64,000 nt of DNA, taken from positions 3,066,001 through 3,130,000 of the forward strand of contig NZ_CP094669.1 of assembly GCF_022827545.1 (NCBI RefSeq), read 5' to 3'. The position numbers and the translations under genes were made by a program. Numbering within the stretch: the stretch's first letter is position 1; each line of letters starts with the position of its first letter. Origin of the DNA: Hymenobacter tibetensis (lineage in GTDB: Bacteria > Bacteroidota > Bacteroidia > Cytophagales > Hymenobacteraceae). This document shows positions 45,889 to 54,605 of this stretch, in pieces. A model generated the notes under the pieces. That model saw nothing but the letters and a program-made list of their open reading frames with translations, was not told the DNA's origin and did no database searches.

Positions 45889-47595
45889 ATGAACCGCCAA
45901 CCGACACTACCTGCCTTACTACTGCTCTGCACCACCACATTTTCTGCTCTTGGCCAGACAGTTGCGAAGCATGAAGGCAACCCCGGCGCTGGTAAGCCGC
46001 CGCGTTATACCGCTGCTCCCCCGGCCGCTACCATCACCGCCGCCACTATCAGTAAGTACCTGCAAGCCGTTTCCTCGGATGAGATGCAGGGCCGCAAGCC
46101 GTTCACCGTGGGCGAAGAACGCAGCACCCAGTACCTGGCCGACCAGTTCAAGCAGCTCGGCCTCAAACCTGGCCCCGATGGCAGCTACTTCCAAGCCGTG
46201 CCCATGGTGGAAATTACGGGTACTCCTGCAGCTACCATGCAAATCAAGGGCAAAAGCCAGAACCTGAGCTTCAATTACAAGACTGACTTTGTGGCTTTTA
46301 CGCAGCGTGAGCAGGAGCAAGTGCCCGTCACGAACTCGCCGCTGGTGTTTGCCGGCTACGGGGTAGTAGCGCCCGAGTACAAGTGGGACGACTACGCCGG
46401 CCTCGACGTGAAAGGCAAAACGGTGGTGATCCTCGTCAACGACCCTGGCAACGCCGGCAACGACACCACGTTCTTCAAGGGTAAGGCCATGACCTACTAC
46501 GGCCGCTGGACCTACAAATACGAGGAAGCTGCTCGCCACGGCGCGGCCGGTGTGCTGATTGTGCACGACACCAAGCCGGCCGCCTACCCCTGGTCGGTGG
46601 TGCTGAGTGGGGCCACCAGCCCGAAACTGCGCGCCCAGACGCCCAACAAAGCCGCCGATAAGTGCGCCTTAGAAGGGTGGCTGACCCTAGACGCTGCCAA
46701 GAAACTATTCCAGGCCGCCGGCCAGAACTACGACCAGCTCTACGCGGCGGCCAATAAGCCCGGCTTCCGCCCCCGCCCCCTCGGCGACCTTACCCTCACG
46801 ACCAGCATAGCCAACAAACTCCGCCGCCAGACCAGCCGCAACGTGCTGGCCGTGCTGCCTGGCACTACCCGCGCTACCGAATACATCGTCTACTCGGCTC
46901 ACTGGGACCATTTCGGCGTGGGCAAAGCCATTGCCGGCGACTCCATCTACAACGGCGCCGTGGACGATGGCACCGGCCTGGCCGCCTTGCTAAGCATCGC
47001 CGAAGCCTTCCAGAAAGCCCCGCAGAAGCCTGCTCGCAGCATTGTGTTCTTGGCCGTGACCGGCGAAGAGCAGGGGTTGCTCGGCTCGGCCTACTATGCC
47101 CAGCATCCGCCCTACCCCCTCAACAAAACCGTGGCCGACCTGAACATGGACATGCTTTGGCCCTACGGCGAGATGAAAGACCTGACCGTCATCGGCTACG
47201 GCCAATCAGAGCTAGAGGACTACGCCCACGCGGCCGCCAAAGAGCAGGACCGCTACGTGCTGCCCGACCAAACGCCTGAAACCGGCATGTTCTACCGCTC
47301 CGACCACTTCAACTTCGCCCACGTAGGCGTGCCGTCCCTCTACGCCAGCGGCGGCTTCGAGAGCCGCACCCGCGGCAAGGAATACATTGCCCAGCAGCGC
47401 CAGAACTACACCACCAACATGTACCACAAGCCCGCCGACCAGTTCGACCCGAGTTGGGACCTGTCCGGCATTGCTCAGGATGCCCAACTCTACTTCCGCG
47501 TCGGCCAGCGCCTCGCCGCCGAAATCACGTTCCCGAAGTGGCGCGCCGGCTCGGAGTTTAAAGGGGCGCGGGACAAGAGTATGGGCGGGAAGTAG
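45889..47595 (+). CDS. Secreted M28-family zinc aminopeptidase with PA domain
   Basis: From ATG 45889 the precursor has 568 residues with a signal peptide (PTLPALLLLCTTTFSALGQ). A PA-like insert is present (about 150-290; VPVTNSPLVFAGYGVVAPEY, GVLIVHD). The catalytic domain has the di-zinc ligands in YSAHWDHFG near 338, GAVDDGTGLAALL near 357, VTGEEQGLLGS near 391 and SDHFNFAHVG near 473. Such enzymes trim N-terminal residues from peptides outside the cytoplasm. The longer reading frame from 45862 adds residues before the signal and is disfavoured. Confidence 0.93.
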   Translation: MNRQPTLPALLLLCTTTFSALGQTVAKHEGNPGAGKPPRYTAAPPAATITAATISKYLQAVSSDEMQGRKPFTVGEERSTQYLADQFKQLGLKPGPDGSYFQAVPMVEITGTPAATMQIKGKSQNLSFNYKTDFVAFTQREQEQVPVTNSPLVFAGYGVVAPEYKWDDYAGLDVKGKTVVILVNDPGNAGNDTTFFKGKAMTYYGRWTYKYEEAARHGAAGVLIVHDTKPAAYPWSVVLSGATSPKLRAQTPNKAADKCALEGWLTLDAAKKLFQAAGQNYDQLYAAANKPGFRPRPLGDLTLTTSIANKLRRQTSRNVLAVLPGTTRATEYIVYSAHWDHFGVGKAIAGDSIYNGAVDDGTGLAALLSIAEAFQKAPQKPARSIVFLAVTGEEQGLLGSAYYAQHPPYPLNKTVADLNMDMLWPYGEMKDLTVIGYGQSELEDYAHAAAKEQDRYVLPDQTPETGMFYRSDHFNFAHVGVPSLYASGGFESRTRGKEYIAQQRQNYTTNMYHKPADQFDPSWDLSGIAQDAQLYFRVGQRLAAEITFPKWRAGSEFKGARDKSMGGK

Positions 47596-47641
47596 TGGAA
47601 CTCAGAACCAACCCTTCGCCCGTAATCCGCATCTTCGCTGC

Positions 47642-48685
47642 ATGAAGAACCTCGGATTACTTGTGTTCCTATTCATTGTCACGCAGGCGGCCCGCGCCCA
47701 AACTGCGCCAGCCGCACTTCCCGATTCCGTTAAGGCCTTTCTGGATAAGAGTCTGACGCTGCTGGAAACGTACTCGCTGGAGCGTGGCACTGTAGACTGG
47801 CCCCAGCTGCGCCAGACGGTCTACCAGAAAGCCCAAGGCGCCCAGTCGGTGCGGGAGTTGCTGCCGATTTATCCGTTTGTGTTCGAGCAACTCAAGGACG
47901 ACCACGGCTGGCTGACCTACAAAGGCAAAACCTACAAGTGGCGTAACCCTGCCTGTACCCCTTACGCCAACACCGTTGTAAAGGCGGCGCTGGCCAAGAA
48001 GCCGGGTGTGTTGGTGAAGATGCTGCCTGGCAACATCGGCTACGTGCAGTTGCCGGGCATCAACGCCGGGGGCAGCCTGCAAGCCATGCGCGACGCGGCC
48101 CTGGTGGTGCAAGATTCCCTGTGCCGCCTCAACCCCGATAAAGCCAAGGCCTGGATAATTGACTTGCGCCTGAACGACGGTGGAGCTATGGCTCCCATGG
48201 TGGCCGGCATCGCGCCCCTCATCGGCGACGGGTACCTGGGCGGCTTCGTTGATAAGGACGGCAAGCCCGATCAGCAGTGGTACCTCAAGCAGGGTAATTT
48301 CTACATGGATACCATGCGCGTAACCACCCTGCAAAACCGTTGTCCCGTTCGCAAAACCAATAAGCCCGTGGCCGTGCTACTCAGCGGCATGACGGCCAGC
48401 TCCGGCGAAATTGTAGCCATCAGCTTGAAAGGCCGCCCTACTACCCGCTTTTTCGGGGAGCCTACGTACGGCGCTACCACTGCCAATGAGAGCTACCGTA
48501 TTAGTGGCAACTCCTACCTGACCATTGCCGGCATGCAGGAAACCGACCGTAACAAAGTCGTGTACCGCTCCAGCATCGTGCCCGACGAGCTTGTCACCGG
48601 CGGCGACAACTTCACCGACCTAAGCAAAGACACCAAAGTAGCAGCAGCCCTGAAGTGGCTGAAAACCGCAAGAAAGACTAAATAA
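47642..48685 (+). CDS. Secreted S41-family serine peptidase
   Basis: The chosen ATG at 47642 starts a typical signal peptide (KNLGLLVFLFIVTQAARAQ); the same frame is open far upstream inside the M28 gene, but that part is only an overlapping frame. The 347-residue precursor has the C-terminal-processing-protease (tail-specific) fold: GYVQLPGIN near 137, AWIIDLRLNDGGAMAPM near 177 and the catalytic serine in SGMTASSGEIVAIS near 250. A PDZ domain is not obvious, so this is a short form. It follows the M28 gene by 46 nt. Confidence 0.87.
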   Translation: MKNLGLLVFLFIVTQAARAQTAPAALPDSVKAFLDKSLTLLETYSLERGTVDWPQLRQTVYQKAQGAQSVRELLPIYPFVFEQLKDDHGWLTYKGKTYKWRNPACTPYANTVVKAALAKKPGVLVKMLPGNIGYVQLPGINAGGSLQAMRDAALVVQDSLCRLNPDKAKAWIIDLRLNDGGAMAPMVAGIAPLIGDGYLGGFVDKDGKPDQQWYLKQGNFYMDTMRVTTLQNRCPVRKTNKPVAVLLSGMTASSGEIVAISLKGRPTTRFFGEPTYGATTANESYRISGNSYLTIAGMQETDRNKVVYRSSIVPDELVTGGDNFTDLSKDTKVAAALKWLKTARKTK

Positions 48686-48697
48686 GGTGCTTTTTCG

Positions 48698-49753
48698 TTA
48701 CGGGATGATTTTCTCGGCTTTCAGCTGCTCGAACTGATTGCGGAAGGACGTGAAGCTGTCGAGGTGCATGTCGTGGAAACCAGCGCGGCGCAGCTTATTA
48801 ACATCGAAGAAGGCATCGGCTTCCACGTTGAAGATAAAGTCGCCGAAGGGCCATTGTACTAGCTCGTCCAGGGTGTGAGATTCAAGGTTGTACTTCTGCA
48901 CCATCTGCTGCCACAACTCCGCTTTGTCGGCCATATACTCTTGCAGCGGAAATGTGATGGGCTCGGCGTATTCCACCCCGAAATACTCGGCAAACTTCGG
49001 CCACAACTGGCTCCAGCGGAAAACGTCGCCGTTGGTAACGTTGTAGATTTCTTCGCGGCATTCGTCGTGGGTCGCCACCCATTCCATGCCTTTGGCCAGC
49101 AACGTGGCATCGGTCACGTTCACGAGCACCTGATAGGCCTGTAAGCTACCCGGGAACCGGAACGGCACCTTCAATTCCTTGCACAAGCTAGCGTACACGG
49201 CAATAAGGTTAGCTAGGTTCATGGGGTTACCTACGGCAAATCCCACCACAATATCAGGTCGCACGGCCGTCCAGCTCCACTCCTTACCAGCGGACTGCTC
49301 GCGCAAAAAGTCTTCCTGGCTGTAGTAGAAGTTCGGCGGGAAATGGCGCGGATCGTTTTCCAAGGCCGGTGTCTTGTAGCGGCCAAGGTGGGCTCCGTAG
49401 GCTTTACCGCCCTGAATGAAGGTGATATGCCGGAAGTTGGGTGCTACCTGTTCCAGGCCAGTTACGAGGTTGCGCAGCAAGGCCAGGTTCACGTCCGTCT
49501 GGGCGGCCAGGGTTTTGCCTTCGATGTAGGCCGCGTAGAACACGTGCGTAACCTCGCGCAGTTGCTCGGTCTGCTTGGCTACGGCCTCTGCGTCCAGCAA
49601 ATCCAGCTGCACGTAGCGCGCTTCCGTTTCGTAGTCCAGCGCCGAAGCCGACGTAACCAGGGTGTTCCAATTGCCGGTAGAAAGCAGGTAGCTGACAGCA
49701 TTGCGGCCAATGATGCCGTTGCCGCCGACTACAAGAATGGTGTTAATAGGCAT
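48698..49753 (-). CDS. PRISE-like short-chain reductase
   Basis: The 351-residue protein is an extended short-chain dehydrogenase/reductase with the NAD(P) motif VVGGNGIIGRNAV at about 8-20. Its catalytic Lys-Tyr appear in GGKAYGAHLGRYKTP near 120, rather than the usual YxxxK, and FYYSQEDFL and RPDIVVGFAVGNPMNL follow. These features are those of the PRISE group (progesterone 5-beta-reductase/iridoid-synthase-like), enone reductases acting on 1,4-unsaturated carbonyls. The physiological substrate in bacteria is unknown. It converges on the S41 gene (12 nt between stops). Confidence 0.85.
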   Translation of the reverse strand: MPINTILVVGGNGIIGRNAVSYLLSTGNWNTLVTSASALDYETEARYVQLDLLDAEAVAKQTEQLREVTHVFYAAYIEGKTLAAQTDVNLALLRNLVTGLEQVAPNFRHITFIQGGKAYGAHLGRYKTPALENDPRHFPPNFYYSQEDFLREQSAGKEWSWTAVRPDIVVGFAVGNPMNLANLIAVYASLCKELKVPFRFPGSLQAYQVLVNVTDATLLAKGMEWVATHDECREEIYNVTNGDVFRWSQLWPKFAEYFGVEYAEPITFPLQEYMADKAELWQQMVQKYNLESHTLDELVQWPFGDFIFNVEADAFFDVNKLRRAGFHDMHLDSFTSFRNQFEQLKAEKIIP

Positions 49754-49793
49754 ACAGAAGTGGTTTTACTATCAAGAACTTAAAGCCATAGTC

Positions 49794-49885
49794 CGTCATG
49801 CAGAGGCGGAGCCGAAGCACCTCGCGTGCTTTGTCAGGTTCGTTCAGCGAAGCGGTAGAGATGCTTCGGCAAGCTCAGCATGACG
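49794..49885. repeat. Imperfect palindromic intergenic element (REP/MITE-like)
   Basis: The ends mirror each other: CGTCATGC...CCGAAGCA on the left and, read on the other strand, CGTCATGC...CCGAAGCA on the right, with differing middle bases. The 92-nt element fills the gap between two genes. It is unrelated in sequence to the element at 9941-10017. Copies elsewhere are expected but cannot be seen here. Confidence 0.6.
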
Positions 49886-49907
49886 TCCTTTCCGGTTGAA
49901 GCGTCCC

Positions 49908-50990
49908 TTAGGAGTGTGGTAGTACGGCATTCGGTGCGGCGGTAGCTACCGTATCCGCAGCTAGTTCGATTACGGAATTCAGTTGAGCTGAACCATGCAA
50001 GGCCGTTCGCAAAGAAGCAACCATCAGGTCCCAAGCACGTTGCGCGGACTCTTGGGGGCCAAAGTGGGTGAAAGCATGGTCCACGCCTTCAAATTCTTGG
50101 TGCGTGACGGTTACGCCCTGCTCACGCAATTTCTGCGCGTATTCATTGCCATCGTCGCGCAATAGGTCGTACTCGGCCGTGACGATGAGGGCTGGCGTTA
50201 GGCCGGTTAGGTCTTCGGCCAGCAACGGTGAAGCCAGCGGGTTGAGACGGTCGGCGGGACAGGGCACGTACATGTGCTTGAAAAACGAGGCCAGCTCAAC
50301 GGAAAGCACCTGCTTCTTGCGCGGTACGACGTGCTTGTGGTCGGTACGTTCGGCCAGGTTGAGCGACGGATAATCCAGAATCTGTAGCGCCAGCGCAAAC
50401 TCCTGACGCTCTTTTACCAGCAACGCCACTCCTGCCGCTATACTGCCGCCGGCGCTGTGGCCGCCAATGGCCAAGCGGCTGGCATCGTAGCCGAGTATAG
50501 CCGCTTGCTCGTGCACCCACTTCACCACCTCGTAGCATTGGTAAATGGCCGCCGGGAAGGGGTGCTCGGGGGCCAACGTGTAATCAACGTTCACCACCAG
50601 ACACTGCGCCTGATGCGCCAAATACTGGCACAGCAAATCGTCTAGCTTCGGGAAGCCAAGCACAAAGCCACCGCCGTGGAAGTTGACGTACACCGGCAGC
50701 GGCCCATTGGCAGCCTCAGGCCAGTAAAACGTGGCAGGAGCCGCGCCGTGGGTCGTAGCCACCTCCCGCTGCTCAATAGCGCGCATAGCTACTTTCGGGA
50801 AGTGCACGTTGCGGCGAGAAGCAGTGCCCTTGATGAGCTGCCGCAACAAAGCCAACCGGATACGGCCGGCTGTCGTGATACGCGCGCAATTATCTGCCTG
50901 AATAGTGTAGGGTTTGCTTCGCCAAACCCACGTGAGAAACCCGGCCGTCAGGACTGGGGTCAGTAAAAGAGCTGCTGTTTTCTTTTGCAT
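49908..50990 (-). CDS. Alpha/beta-hydrolase esterase, HSL family
   Basis: From ATG 50990 the protein has 360 residues, with an N-terminal hydrophobic segment (TAALLLTPVLTAGFLTWVW) acting as signal or membrane anchor. The hormone-sensitive-lipase family motifs are clear: the oxyanion HGGGFVLG near 113, the nucleophile in GGHSAGGSIAAG near 183, the aspartate in TAEYDLLRDDG near 275 and the histidine in GVDHAFTHFG near 305. It hydrolyses short-chain acyl esters, probably in the periplasm. The start at 51038 would add residues before the signal. Confidence 0.92.
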   Translation of the reverse strand: MQKKTAALLLTPVLTAGFLTWVWRSKPYTIQADNCARITTAGRIRLALLRQLIKGTASRRNVHFPKVAMRAIEQREVATTHGAAPATFYWPEAANGPLPVYVNFHGGGFVLGFPKLDDLLCQYLAHQAQCLVVNVDYTLAPEHPFPAAIYQCYEVVKWVHEQAAILGYDASRLAIGGHSAGGSIAAGVALLVKERQEFALALQILDYPSLNLAERTDHKHVVPRKKQVLSVELASFFKHMYVPCPADRLNPLASPLLAEDLTGLTPALIVTAEYDLLRDDGNEYAQKLREQGVTVTHQEFEGVDHAFTHFGPQESAQRAWDLMVASLRTALHGSAQLNSVIELAADTVATAAPNAVLPHS

Positions 50991-51198
50991 GAATCGGTTG
51001 CTGTTGGAAACGTCTTGGGCAGGTCTTCTAAAGGACACAAAGGCTTCGTAGTTGCGTGCTCCATCCTATCTGCCGCCCAAGCTGCGTTCATACGGAACGC
51101 AACCGAAAAGGGAAGTCGACTGTAAACACGTTTTCATCGGGCACTGGCACGATGCACCAACAATCCCATCCTCTTACCTCACAGTTGTTCAGACATTT

Positions 51199-51804
51199 AT
51201 GCTACCTGCTATAGACATCACAACTTTCTGGGATGATTCCGACTACTATACCAACCCCGCCCCCCTTACTCCAGCTATGGTCAGCCAGGCGGAAAAGCAA
51301 TTAGGCTACATGTTGCCCGACTCCTACATTCAGTTGCTGACCAGCAAGAACGGAGGTACGCCGCGCAACACGCGCTTCCCTACCGCTACCCCCACGTCCT
51401 GGGCCGACGACCACATTGCCATCAGCGGCATCTGCGGCCTTGGGGGCCAATGGGGCATTGATTCCATGGAGTTGGGCAGCAAGTTTATGCTGGAAGAGTG
51501 GGGTTACCCTCCTATCGGCATTGTGGTGGCGCAGTGCCCTTCAGCTGGTCACGATGCCGTTATGCTGGATTACCGCCGGTGCGGCGCCCAAGGTGAGCCA
51601 CAGGTCGTACACGTGAGCGTGGAGGAAGACGAGGAACCGAACATCACCTTTCTGGCAGACAATTTTCAGGAGTTTCTGGCCGGCCTGGTAAACGAGGAGC
51701 AGTTTGCGGTGGCCAGCTCCAACGATGACTTTTCTGACTTTCAGACGTTACCAGCTGCTCCAGCTAATGAAACAGCAACTGGTAGCGCCCCGGACCCAAG
51801 TTAA
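51199..51804 (+). CDS. SMI1/KNR4 (SUKH) family protein
   Basis: From ATG 51199 the 201-residue protein matches the SUKH-1 fold: PLTPAMVSQAEKQLGYMLPD, SYIQLLTSKNGG, GICGLGGQWGI, LEEWGYPPIGIVVAQCPSAG, DAVMLDYRRCG and ITFLADNFQEFLAGLV appear in the family's order. SUKH proteins are common immunity proteins to secreted nuclease toxins, though many are chromosomal orphans with other roles. No toxin, VgrG, Rhs or PAAR gene is next to it, so immunity is unproven. The acidic 45-residue C-terminal tail is variable. It converges on pnkp across a hairpin. Confidence 0.88.
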   Translation: MLPAIDITTFWDDSDYYTNPAPLTPAMVSQAEKQLGYMLPDSYIQLLTSKNGGTPRNTRFPTATPTSWADDHIAISGICGLGGQWGIDSMELGSKFMLEEWGYPPIGIVVAQCPSAGHDAVMLDYRRCGAQGEPQVVHVSVEEDEEPNITFLADNFQEFLAGLVNEEQFAVASSNDDFSDFQTLPAAPANETATGSAPDPS

Positions 51805-51868
51805 CTATCTGAACCAGGTGAATCTGCTCTAGTTTTCCAACCAGTTGCAGAAGCCTACCACTAAACAC

Positions 51869-51901
51869 GTACGATTCTGCACCAATGGCGCAGAATCGTA
51901 C
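51869..51901. terminator. Hairpin terminator between convergent genes
   Basis: GTACGATTCTGC pairs perfectly with GCAGAATCGTAC around a 9-nt loop, between the stops of the SUKH gene and pnkp. There is no T run on the plus strand. Confidence 0.6.
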
Positions 51902-51925
51902 ATAATGTAACGAACAGTAAGTATG

Positions 51926-54550
51926 TTACAGCCGCGGGTCTACGGCCTCACTTTCCAGCGCCAGCACCCCGAACACACATTGGTGTACCTCACGAAGCGG
52001 AGCACCAGCTACGAATCGTTCTAGGCTTTCCACGCCGAGGGCAAACTCACGCAGGGCCAGGTTGCGCTTGGCCTTCACGGCGCGCTCCTTCAGGCGCTCC
52101 AGGTTGCCCGGCAGCAGGTAGTCGGGGCCGTAGATGATACGCAGGTATTCGCGGCCCCGGCACTTGAGGGCGGGCTGCACCAAGGTTTTAGAATTTTTCG
52201 GGATGAAGTCGTAGGGCTTAACCACCATGCCTTCGCCACCAGCGGCCGTAAGGTCGGTCCACCACTGGATGGTGGCTTCCACTTCCGCTGGGTCTTGGGT
52301 AGCGACTACGCGGTACGGCGTGGCGCGGAGCAAACCGGGGTCCTGCAGGCTGAGGGCGCGCAGGGTTTCCATATGCCAGGCGTGGTCCTTGTCGAAGTAG
52401 GTGCGGCCCTCGGTGGCGAGCAGGTGGAAAGGCGCCAACCGCAAATCGGCGAGGCTCTCCACCGGCCAGCAGTAGCGGCGGTAGGCTTCGGCGTAGTGGT
52501 CGGCGGCGGTGCGGCGGGCCGTGGTACGGGCTAGCAGGGCTTCGAGGCCGTCGATGTTGCGGGCGGTGGCTTGCTCTAGCGCGGCTTCGGCCAGGGGCAG
52601 CGCGGCGCTGGCCGCGGCCGCCACGGCGGCGTACTGGTTTTTGATTAGGTCCTGCGCTTTGGCCGACCATGGCAGCAGCTCGGCATCGAGGCAGAGCCAG
52701 TCGGTTTGGTGTTTCTCCCAAAAGCCAGCATCGGTTAGCGTTTGTTGCAACCGGGTTAGGAAGGCGCTTTCCAGGCCGGGGTCGTTGAAGAAGTTGCGAC
52801 CGGTGCGGGTGTAGCATTTGCCGGGCCCCTCGCCTACCACACCGAACCGGCGGCGCGCCACATCCTCGTCGCGGGCCAGCACCACTACTACGCGGCTGCC
52901 CATGTGCTTTTCCTCGCACACCACGCGCTCCACCCCCATCTTGCGATAGTAGTCGAAAGCCTCGGTGGGGTGCTCCAGCAAGTCGGGCAGCGGGCTGGTT
53001 TCCGTCGGCGACATGGTGGGCGGCAAGTAAAGCAGCCACTTGGGATTGAGGGCGAAGCGGCTCATCACCTCCAAAGCGGCAATGGCGTTTTCCTCCCGAA
53101 TCGTGACTGAAGGCAACAGGCGCGGCCGAATGATTTGCTTGCCTATCACGTCGCGAATGTCGAGCAGGGCGTCGTGCTGTTGCTGCGCGGTGAGGTCGGG
53201 GGTGGTTTGCGCGTTGGCGGCTGCTTGCTCCTGCTGAAGGCGCAGGTAGTTGAGCGGGCGCGTCGGCTCGCAGTAAACGCGGGCGGCGGGCACGGCTACC
53301 AGTTCCCGCTCGGGGTAACGCAAGGCCGTGAGTTGGCCGCCAAACACGCAACCGGTATCAATATCAATGGTGTTGTTGAGCCATTCCGATTCGGGAACGG
53401 GTGTGTGGCCGTACACCACCATGGCCCGGCCGCGGTACTCCAAGGCCCAATTGTAGCGGACTGGCAAGCCAAACTCGTCTATCTCGCCGGTGGTTTCGCC
53501 GAACAGCGCGAAAGACCGCACGGCGCCTGAGCCTCGCCCCTGCATGTCTTCGCGCAAGCCAGCGTGGGCCACCACCAGCTTCCCCCCGTCCAGGACATAG
53601 TGACTCACAAGCCCATCTAGAAATTGCCGCACCTGGCTCTTAAACGTGTCCGACTCAGTGGCTAGCTGCGCTAGCGTCTCGGCAAAACCGTGCTGTTCGT
53701 TTACCTTCTTGCCATTGAGGTGACGCAGCAGTTTGATGTCGTGGTTGCCGGGCACGCAGAGCGCCACCCCGTCCTGCACCATGCGCATCACCAGCCGCAG
53801 CACTGCCGGTGAAGCGGGCCCCCGGTCCACCAAGTCGCCAAGGAAAATAGCCCGGCGCCCGGCCGGTGCCGTCACACGCACGCCCAAGTCACGGACGTCC
53901 TGCACCGGCTCGGCCTCGATGGTATAGCCAAGGTCGGTGAGCAGCTGCACCAGCTCGTCGTAGCAGCCGTGCACGTCGCCGATGATGTCGAAGGGGCCGG
54001 TTTCCTGCTTGCGGTTGTTGTAGAGCGGGTCGCGCACTACGGTCGTCACGGCGTCGATTTCCTCGGGGCCGTTCAGGTGGTAGACGTGGCGGAAGCCTTC
54101 GTGCTTGAGGCTTTTGAGGCTGCGGCGCAACTGCACCCGCTGCTGCGGCACCACATGGCGGCCGAGGTGCCGACGCGCGGCCCGAGCGCGGTTGCGGCTT
54201 TCGGCCACGTGGTCAGGCACGTCAAGGATGATGGCGGTAGGCAGCACGTGGTAGTCGCGAGCCAGTTGCACCAAGGTTTTGCGGGCTTCGGGCTGCACGT
54301 TGGTAGCGTCTACCACCGTGAGCAGGCCGCGCTTGAGGCGCACGCCCACCAGATAATGCAGCAACGCAAACGCGTCAGGCGTGGCGGCTTGGTCGTTCTC
54401 ATCGTCCGCTACCAGCGCCCGGCACTGGTCCGACGACACAATTTCGGTAGGCTTAAACAGGCGCCGGGCAAACGTGCTCTTACCCGCCCCCGACGTGCCA
54501 ATGAGTAAGACTAGGGAGAGTTCGGGAAGCTTGAGGGTAGTTAGGGGCAT
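51926..54550 (-). CDS. pnkp: Polynucleotide kinase-phosphatase-ligase Pnkp (RNA repair)
   Basis: The 874-residue protein has the three-domain layout of the bacterial Pnkp of the Pnkp-Hen1 system, studied in Clostridium thermocellum. The kinase domain has the P-loop GTSGAGKST (18-26) for 5'-OH phosphorylation. The calcineurin-type phosphatase has GDVHGCYDE (191-199), FLGDLVDRG (237-245) and PGNHD (267-271) to remove 2',3'-cyclic or 3' phosphates. The adenylyltransferase-ligase domain has motif I KHMGSR with Lys548 as predicted AMP acceptor. Together they heal and seal broken RNA. The Hen1 methyltransferase gene, usually adjacent, is missing from this window. Length fits the family. Confidence 0.95.
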   Translation of the reverse strand: MPLTTLKLPELSLVLLIGTSGAGKSTFARRLFKPTEIVSSDQCRALVADDENDQAATPDAFALLHYLVGVRLKRGLLTVVDATNVQPEARKTLVQLARDYHVLPTAIILDVPDHVAESRNRARAARRHLGRHVVPQQRVQLRRSLKSLKHEGFRHVYHLNGPEEIDAVTTVVRDPLYNNRKQETGPFDIIGDVHGCYDELVQLLTDLGYTIEAEPVQDVRDLGVRVTAPAGRRAIFLGDLVDRGPASPAVLRLVMRMVQDGVALCVPGNHDIKLLRHLNGKKVNEQHGFAETLAQLATESDTFKSQVRQFLDGLVSHYVLDGGKLVVAHAGLREDMQGRGSGAVRSFALFGETTGEIDEFGLPVRYNWALEYRGRAMVVYGHTPVPESEWLNNTIDIDTGCVFGGQLTALRYPERELVAVPAARVYCEPTRPLNYLRLQQEQAAANAQTTPDLTAQQQHDALLDIRDVIGKQIIRPRLLPSVTIREENAIAALEVMSRFALNPKWLLYLPPTMSPTETSPLPDLLEHPTEAFDYYRKMGVERVVCEEKHMGSRVVVVLARDEDVARRRFGVVGEGPGKCYTRTGRNFFNDPGLESAFLTRLQQTLTDAGFWEKHQTDWLCLDAELLPWSAKAQDLIKNQYAAVAAAASAALPLAEAALEQATARNIDGLEALLARTTARRTAADHYAEAYRRYCWPVESLADLRLAPFHLLATEGRTYFDKDHAWHMETLRALSLQDPGLLRATPYRVVATQDPAEVEATIQWWTDLTAAGGEGMVVKPYDFIPKNSKTLVQPALKCRGREYLRIIYGPDYLLPGNLERLKERAVKAKRNLALREFALGVESLERFVAGAPLREVHQCVFGVLALESEAVDPRL

Positions 54551-54605
54551 GAGTATAAAGTCAGAGCAAACAAGCTATATCTTCAAACAATTAATTAATG
54601 GAATT

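Noticed and set aside
51199..51804. SUKH gene as part of a polymorphic toxin-immunity locus
   Set aside because: No toxin or secretion gene is adjacent; neighbours are an esterase and pnkp.
52218..53351. 377-codon minus-strand frame inside pnkp
   Set aside because: A shifted frame of the G+C-rich pnkp sequence with Arg/Pro/Ala-rich content and no motifs.
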